Made by a program: the position numbers and the translations under genes. Under the pieces are notes generated by a model, which was given only the letters and a program-made list of their open reading frames with translations, was not told the origin of the DNA and did not search any database. From JBGLNJ01 sp964353405 (GTDB lineage: Bacteria; Chloroflexota; Anaerolineae; Fen-1058), in contig CAYGWJ010000202.1 in NCBI GenBank assembly GCA_964353405.1, forward strand, positions 1 to 11,351: a stretch of DNA of 11,351 bases, given 5' to 3'. Within the stretch, counting starts at the first letter, position 1, and every line of letters begins with the position of its first letter. Shown here piece after piece: positions 7,851-11,351 of this stretch.

Positions 7851-8529
7851 TGCCAAACAGCTTGATCAACTCCACGCGTGCGTTTGAGGTCAGCCGGCCG
7901 CCTTTGCCGTCGCTCCGCAGCCAATCTTTGAGTTGCTTGGCGTGGACAACCGGTATGGGTGTGTCAGACACATCCAGTTCGACCGTGGGGCTGCTGAACA
8001 CGATCACGGGCGTGAGGGGCACTTTTACCTCGGGTAATTTCTTGTTCAGATGGCGTTCAAGCGTTTCGACCTCTATCTGCGCGGTCTGGGCCGGGTTGCC
8101 GATGGACTCTTGCGCCATCCAGGCAAAGATACGGCGCCAGCCCAACGATTGCTTCCACTTGTTGCCCCGCGCGCTGACCTGGCCCGATTGTTGCTGGACG
8201 GACAAAACATAGCAGGCGTCCGGTCCCAGCAGCACGTGCGGCGTCGGCAGTTGATAGTGGTAGAGATGCCATCGGTCGTCCAGTCCCTTGAGTGCCCGGG
8301 TCAGTACCTCGTCGGGCCGGTCAGGTCGCACAAAGCGATTGCCGTAATAGATGCCGATCTGCGAAAACACAAACCCGATCAGCAGGCAGATGAACGAGAA
8401 CTGGATGAGCTGCGGGCGAAGGAACGAAATGAGCATACCGGCCAGCAGGACAGCCAGCCCGGCCAGGCTCACGTAACGCCCGATCTTGCTTCTCTTGGCG
8501 ATGTACGGATCGTTGCGGATGACTTTCAC
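7840..8529 (-). CDS. Two-helix membrane protein with a degenerate NERD-like domain
   Basis: A 229-residue protein from GTG 8529, chosen because GGGAGAG stands about 9 bases upstream and because the frame beyond it is repeat sequence. Two hydrophobic helices (about 19-37 and 42-62) follow a basic N-terminus, so the rest is probably cytosolic. The region from about 98 to 190 (VLLGPDACYVLSVQQQSGQV, then NPAQTAQIEVETLERHL, then PVIVFSSPTVELDV) resembles the order of a NERD (nuclease-related) domain. However, the usual acidic/Lys pair in the IDVKN-like motif is replaced by SVQQQ, so nuclease activity is doubtful. It follows fabF after a repeat array and overlaps the methyltransferase gene. The family assignment is tentative; the coding call is firm. 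Confidence 0.75.
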   Translation of the reverse strand: MKVIRNDPYIAKRSKIGRYVSLAGLAVLLAGMLISFLRPQLIQFSFICLLIGFVFSQIGIYYGNRFVRPDRPDEVLTRALKGLDDRWHLYHYQLPTPHVLLGPDACYVLSVQQQSGQVSARGNKWKQSLGWRRIFAWMAQESIGNPAQTAQIEVETLERHLNKKLPEVKVPLTPVIVFSSPTVELDVSDTPIPVVHAKQLKDWLRSDGKGGRLTSNARVELIKLFGNGK

Positions 8530-8544
8530 TCGATTGCTCTCCCG

Positions 8545-8761
8545 ATGGGTAGGGGCAAGCCTTGTGCTTGCCCAGGGCGACCATGTGGGTCGCACACAAT
8601 GGGTCAGGGCAAGCCTTGTGCTTGCCCAGGGCGACCACGTGGGTCGCACACAATGGGTCAGGGCAAACCTGGCGCTTGCCCAGGGCGACCACGTGGGTCG
8701 CACACAATGGGTCAGGGCAAACCTGGCGCTTGCCCAGGGCGACCACAAGGGTCGCCCCTAC
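8545..8761. repeat. Tandem array of four 54-bp units with 8-bp inverted termini (MITE/REP-like)
   Basis: Units start with ATGGGT at 8545, 8599, 8653 and 8707, exactly 54 bp apart. Each unit carries two potential hairpins: GGGCAAG...CTTGCCC (a 6-bp stem in units 3-4) and GCGACC...GGTCGC with a 5-base loop. Units 1-2 share AAGCCTTGTGCTT and units 3-4 share AAACCTGGCGCTT, which suggests stepwise duplication. The outer ends are a perfect inverted pair, GTAGGGGC (8549-8556) and GCCCCTAC (8754-8761). The array fills the gap between fabF and the NERD-like gene. The last unit's second hairpin is the most complete (GGGCGACC...GGGTCGCCC). No spacers are present. Confidence 0.92.
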
Positions 8762-10026
8762 ACCGCTCCCAACACCAGGCAGGCGTTCTGTCCGCCCAGC
8801 CCGAACGAATTCGAGAGTGTCACATGCAGACCTCGCGAAGCGTCGCGTGCCGTGTTTGGCACATAGTCCAGATCGCATTCCGGGTCGGGCGTCTGATAGT
8901 TGATCGTCGGAGGAATGACGCCCCGATGAATCGTCAACGCGCAGACGATGGCTTCGATTGCGCCTGATGCGCCCATGCAGTGTCCTAGCATGGATTTGGT
9001 GGAACTGACCGGGATGCGATAGGCGGCCTCGCCAAACACGGCTTTGATGGCTTTGGTCTCGCCCGCGTCGTTGAGTGGCGTGGATGTGCCGTGCGCGTTG
9101 ATGTACTCGACTTCGTCGGGATTTGCGCGCGCGTCTTGCAGCGCCCAGCGTATCGCGCGGATGGCGCCCGCCGACTCTGGATCGGGTGCGGCCACGTGAA
9201 AGGCATCCGACGACGACGACTGGCCCAACACTTCGGCATAGATGCGCGCGCCGCGTGCGCGGGCGTGTGGCAGGCTTTCCAGCACGAGCAGTGCGCAGCC
9301 ATCGGAAAGCACAAAGCCATCGCGGTCTTTGTCGAACGGGCGTGAGGCTTGGGCGGGCGAGTCGTTGCGCGTGGAAAGCGCACGCATCGCACTGAACCCG
9401 ACGATGGCAAAATCCTGTACGAGGTTGTCTACGCCGCCGCAAATCATCACGTCCGCAGCCTTGCGGCGGATCACTTCGGCGGCTTCGCCCACGGCTTGTG
9501 TTCCGGAGGCGCAGGCGGTGACGACGGTGTTGTTCGGACCAAGCGCCTGAACCGTCTGGCTGATGTGATGCGCAGGCATATTCGCCAGCAGGGACGTTCC
9601 CGCAAAAGGCCCAACCTTGCCGGGCTGCCGGTGAGTGTGATAGGCTTCGATCTCGGCGCTGGCGCGATCCAGACCGCCGACGGCCGTGCCGATGAGCACG
9701 CCGACGCGTTCACCGGCTTCAATTGAAAATTGCGGAGGCAGGCCCGCGTCGGTCAAGGTCTCTTTGAGTGTGGCGACGGCCAGTTGCGAACAGCGCGCGA
9801 CGCGCCGTGCCTCTTTGGGGTTCATATACTTGCCAGCGTCAAAGCCTTTGATCTCGCCCGCGAGCTGGGTGGACATGCTGCTCGCGTCGAACTGGGCGAT
9901 CGTGGCGATGCCGGAGCGGCCGGCCAGCAAGCCCTCCCATGTCTCCTTCATAGTCAAAGCCAGCGCGGTGATGGCGCCCACGCCGGTGATAACGACCCGC
10001 TGGTCGTCAGGACGGTAATTTGGCAT
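8758..10026 (-). CDS. fabF: Beta-ketoacyl-ACP synthase II (KAS II)
   Basis: A 422-residue condensing enzyme that extends acyl-ACP with malonyl-ACP in type II fatty acid synthesis. The start at ATG 10026 has GAGGGAAAC just upstream and gives the usual VVITGVGAIT beginning. The nucleophile is C172 in VTACASGTQ, and the His pair is H312 (NAHGTST) and H349 (STKSMLGHCMGASG) with K344. FGLGGQNACLVL closes the thiolase fold. Length is normal for FabF (about 410-420). The conserved RDGFV.GEG segment reads RDGFVLSDGCA, a mild departure. The TAG stop (8758-8760) lies inside the terminal GTAGGGGC of the neighbouring repeat array, so the native C-terminus may have been altered by one or two residues. It follows plsX by about 100 bp. 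No acp, fabD, fabG or fabH lies between them. Confidence 0.96.
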   Translation of the reverse strand: MPNYRPDDQRVVITGVGAITALALTMKETWEGLLAGRSGIATIAQFDASSMSTQLAGEIKGFDAGKYMNPKEARRVARCSQLAVATLKETLTDAGLPPQFSIEAGERVGVLIGTAVGGLDRASAEIEAYHTHRQPGKVGPFAGTSLLANMPAHHISQTVQALGPNNTVVTACASGTQAVGEAAEVIRRKAADVMICGGVDNLVQDFAIVGFSAMRALSTRNDSPAQASRPFDKDRDGFVLSDGCALLVLESLPHARARGARIYAEVLGQSSSSDAFHVAAPDPESAGAIRAIRWALQDARANPDEVEYINAHGTSTPLNDAGETKAIKAVFGEAAYRIPVSSTKSMLGHCMGASGAIEAIVCALTIHRGVIPPTINYQTPDPECDLDYVPNTARDASRGLHVTLSNSFGLGGQNACLVLGAV

Positions 10027-10032
10027 GTTTCC

Positions 10033-10112
10033 CTCGATTTCGGATTTTCGATTTTGGATGCTTCGCGCAGCGCCAGCATCGCTTTTGAGCCACGCACCGC
10101 AATCCGAGATCC
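10033..10112. repeat. Imperfect inverted repeat between plsX and fabF
   Basis: The plus strand has ATTTCGGATTTTCGATTTTG (from 10037) followed by GATGC. After about 30 bases comes GCAATCCGAGATCCGAAT, its approximate reverse complement. The wording (TCCAAAATCGAAAATCCGAAATC on the minus strand, here given as positions 10035-10057) is typical of short interspersed repeats in many environmental bacterial genomes. It fills most of the 100-bp gap between plsX and fabF and would form a hairpin in the operon mRNA ahead of the fabF ribosome site. Boundaries are approximate. Confidence 0.5.
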
Positions 10113-10126
10113 GAATTCCACACGAC

Positions 10127-11173
10127 TTATGCGATCGCTCCCTTTTGCGCGGCCAGGCCCGCCTTGATCGCTTCCACAACGCGGCCTTCCACGGCTGCCT
10201 TGGTGGCGCGGATCGCGCCAAAGATGGCTTTGGCGTCGCTGCGGCCATGCGCGATAAGCACCACGCCATCCACGCCTAGCACGGGCGCCCCGCCGTACTC
10301 GCGCCAGTCCACGCGTTTGCGCAGTGCCGTTGCCGAAGGCGCCATCAGCAGCAAACCGGGCAGCATCAGAATCGCGCCGGGGATCATCAGCGCGAGCGCG
10401 AGCTTGTTGAGCCAGCCGCCTGTGAATTGCTGGATCAGGTATTTGGCCAGGAAGGAGAGCAATCCTTCCGACAACTTGACGATGACGTTGCCCGTAAAAC
10501 CATCGGTCACGATCACATCGGCCTTGTCGCGCGTAATATCCTTGCCTTCGAGGTTGCCGACAAAGTTGACCGAACTGACGGTGAGCAGCTTGAACGCATC
10601 GCGCACGAGCAGCGAGCCCTTGTCGGCTTCTTCACCGTTAGAGACTAGCCCCACACGCGGCTTTTGAATCCCCAGCACGCGCTCGGCGTAGAGCGCGCCC
10701 ATCATTGCGTTCTGCACCAGATGCTCCGGCTTCGGGTCGGTGTTGGCGCCCATGTCCAGGATGCAGCACCTGTTGGGCGCGGCAGGATAAATCGTGCAAA
10801 ATGCAGGCCGCTCAATGCCCCGAATCCTGCCCAGCCCAAACAACGCCGCCGCCATCCCCGCCGCCGAGTTGCCCGCCGTCATGAACGCATCGGCCTGGTT
10901 CTGCCTGACCAACTTGATGCCGACGTTCATCGAAGAGTCTTTCTTTTCCTTGACGGCCATCGTATGCTCGTGCATCTCGATGACTTGGCTGGCGTGAACG
11001 ATGCTGATGGGCAGGTGAGACGTGTCGCCATGCCGCGCCAGCTCGCGCTTGACCACGGCTTCCGGGCCGACCAGGATGATTTCGACACCCAGCTCGCGGG
11101 CGGCGCGCACCGAGCCGTCAATCACCACGCCGGGCGCGTGGTCGCCGCCCATTGCGTCAACGACGATTTTCAT
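10127..11173 (-). CDS. plsX: Phosphate acyltransferase PlsX
   Basis: A 348-residue protein that makes acyl-phosphate from acyl-ACP for PlsY, the first steps of phosphatidic acid synthesis; a peripheral membrane enzyme. It starts with MKIVVDAMGGDHAPG (1-15), the family signature. Further signatures are AFMTAGNSAAG (96-106), ILDMGANTDPKP (138-149), LVSNGEEADKG (176-186), NFVGNLEGKDI (203-213) and DVIVTDGFTGNV (219-230), with REYGGAPVLGV (291-301) near the C-terminus. The start ATG 11173 follows GGAGAAAG. Residues 256-279 (LNKLALALMIPGAILMLPGL and on) are strongly hydrophobic, in the region that is amphipathic in the Bacillus enzyme and contacts the membrane. It is the first gene of the apparent operon plsX-fabF-NERD-like-methyltransferase-glycosyltransferase. 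Confidence 0.97.
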   Translation of the reverse strand: MKIVVDAMGGDHAPGVVIDGSVRAARELGVEIILVGPEAVVKRELARHGDTSHLPISIVHASQVIEMHEHTMAVKEKKDSSMNVGIKLVRQNQADAFMTAGNSAAGMAAALFGLGRIRGIERPAFCTIYPAAPNRCCILDMGANTDPKPEHLVQNAMMGALYAERVLGIQKPRVGLVSNGEEADKGSLLVRDAFKLLTVSSVNFVGNLEGKDITRDKADVIVTDGFTGNVIVKLSEGLLSFLAKYLIQQFTGGWLNKLALALMIPGAILMLPGLLLMAPSATALRKRVDWREYGGAPVLGVDGVVLIAHGRSDAKAIFGAIRATKAAVEGRVVEAIKAGLAAQKGAIA

Positions 11174-11205
11174 GCGAGTCTTTCTCCGGGATGAGAATCC
11201 GCGCC

Positions 11206-11233
11206 ATTGTACCCGAAATCAGTCAATCGGCAA
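11206..11233 (-). promoter_or_regulatory. Sigma70-type promoter of the plsX operon
   Basis: On the minus strand TTGCCG (11228-11233) and TACAAT (11206-11211) are separated by 16 bp. Transcription would start near 11199, giving a leader of about 26 bases before ATG 11173 that includes the GGAGAAAG ribosome site. The boxes are close to consensus and well placed, but this is based on sequence match only. Confidence 0.6.
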
Positions 11234-11248
11234 GTCACAGGCTATTCT

Positions 11249-11351
11249 CAGCACCAAGACACAAAAATACTGTATCCTCTCAAAAAGTGGGGGGACTTGA
11301 ACCTTGCGAAGGTTTCCGCTCATTACGCAGCGAACTCGGACTAAACCTTCG
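11249..11351. repeat. Palindromic repeat region upstream of plsX, reaching the window edge
   Basis: AACCTTGCGAAGGTT (11300-11314) is a 6-bp stem with a 3-base loop. CGAAGGTTT (11307-11315) also pairs perfectly with AAACCTTCG (11343-11351). That stem continues as TCCG/CGGA with a 3-base bulge (ACT on the right arm). The two hairpins are mutually exclusive because they share AAGGTT. A CACCAAGACAC piece at about 11251-11261 resembles the repeat inside the giant gene near 2011-2026. The structure may continue past 11351. No gene is seen in 11174-11351. Confidence 0.6.

Noticed and set aside
8530..8748. N-terminal extension of the NERD-like protein by four 18-residue repeats (WSPWASxRxALTHCVRPT)
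   Set aside because: The frame is open only because the 54-bp unit is a multiple of three and lacks stops. GTG 8529 has a good ribosome site and begins the normal-looking protein.
8545..8761. CRISPR array
   Set aside because: The units are contiguous and nearly identical over their whole 54 bp, with no variable spacers and no cas genes nearby.
8050..8967. Plus-strand 305-residue open frame
   Set aside because: It runs antisense through three unrelated features (the NERD-like gene, the repeat array and the end of fabF). It is open by composition.
10027..10269. Longer FabF start reaching 10269
   Set aside because: It would overlap plsX and run through repeat sequence. ATG 10026 has a ribosome site and gives the standard FabF N-terminus.
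11281..11320. tRNA T-arm-like sequence (GGTTCAAGTCC on the minus strand)
   Set aside because: The flanking stem bases do not pair, no acceptor, D or anticodon arms can be drawn, and the region is explained by palindromic repeats.

Overview
The window looks like a chromosomal piece of a high-GC bacterium, most likely a Chloroflexota (Anaerolineae-type) member. This is inferred from three things: giant membrane proteins that join a GT-C-like core to tandem C-terminal beta-sandwich modules, a compact plsX-fabF pair, and many short palindromic interspersed repeats. No rRNA, tRNA, CRISPR array, transposase or phage gene is visible.

Left part (1-3209, minus strand): one very long open frame starts at 3209 and runs off the left edge. 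It encodes at least 1069 residues of a polytopic membrane protein that resembles the 6-pyruvoyl-tetrahydropterin-synthase-related (PTPS_related) family, followed by three beta-sandwich modules. Its ATG overlaps the stop codon of a short remnant (3206 to about 3310). That remnant matches only the extreme C-terminus of the same kind of module, so it is probably the tail of a lost upstream paralogue.

Centre (3324-6293, plus strand): a divergent 989-residue protein with an ArnT/PMT-like (GT39-type) membrane core and again three C-terminal beta-sandwich modules. It ends 8 bp from the oppositely oriented cluster on its right.

Right part (11173 down to 6302, minus strand): an apparent operon of plsX, fabF, a small two-helix membrane protein with a degenerate NERD-like domain, a SAM methyltransferase and a DPM1-like family 2 glycosyltransferase. 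A good sigma70-type promoter lies just upstream of plsX. PlsX and FabF act in fatty acid and phospholipid synthesis. The glycosyltransferase may make a polyprenyl-phosphate sugar donor, which is the substrate type used by GT-C enzymes such as the two giant proteins. A link between lipid supply and envelope glycosylation is plausible but inferred.

The most unusual feature is the load of small repeat elements. A tandem 4 x 54 bp array with 8-bp inverted ends sits between fabF and the NERD-like gene and supplies the fabF stop codon. Palindromic or low-complexity insertions lie in frame inside both giant membrane proteins. Further repeat pieces lie between plsX and fabF and upstream of plsX. I see no clear new enzymatic system. 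The best candidates for new biology are these protein-tolerated repeats, the shared modular architecture of the divergent giant genes, and a long hydrophobic segment in PlsX.
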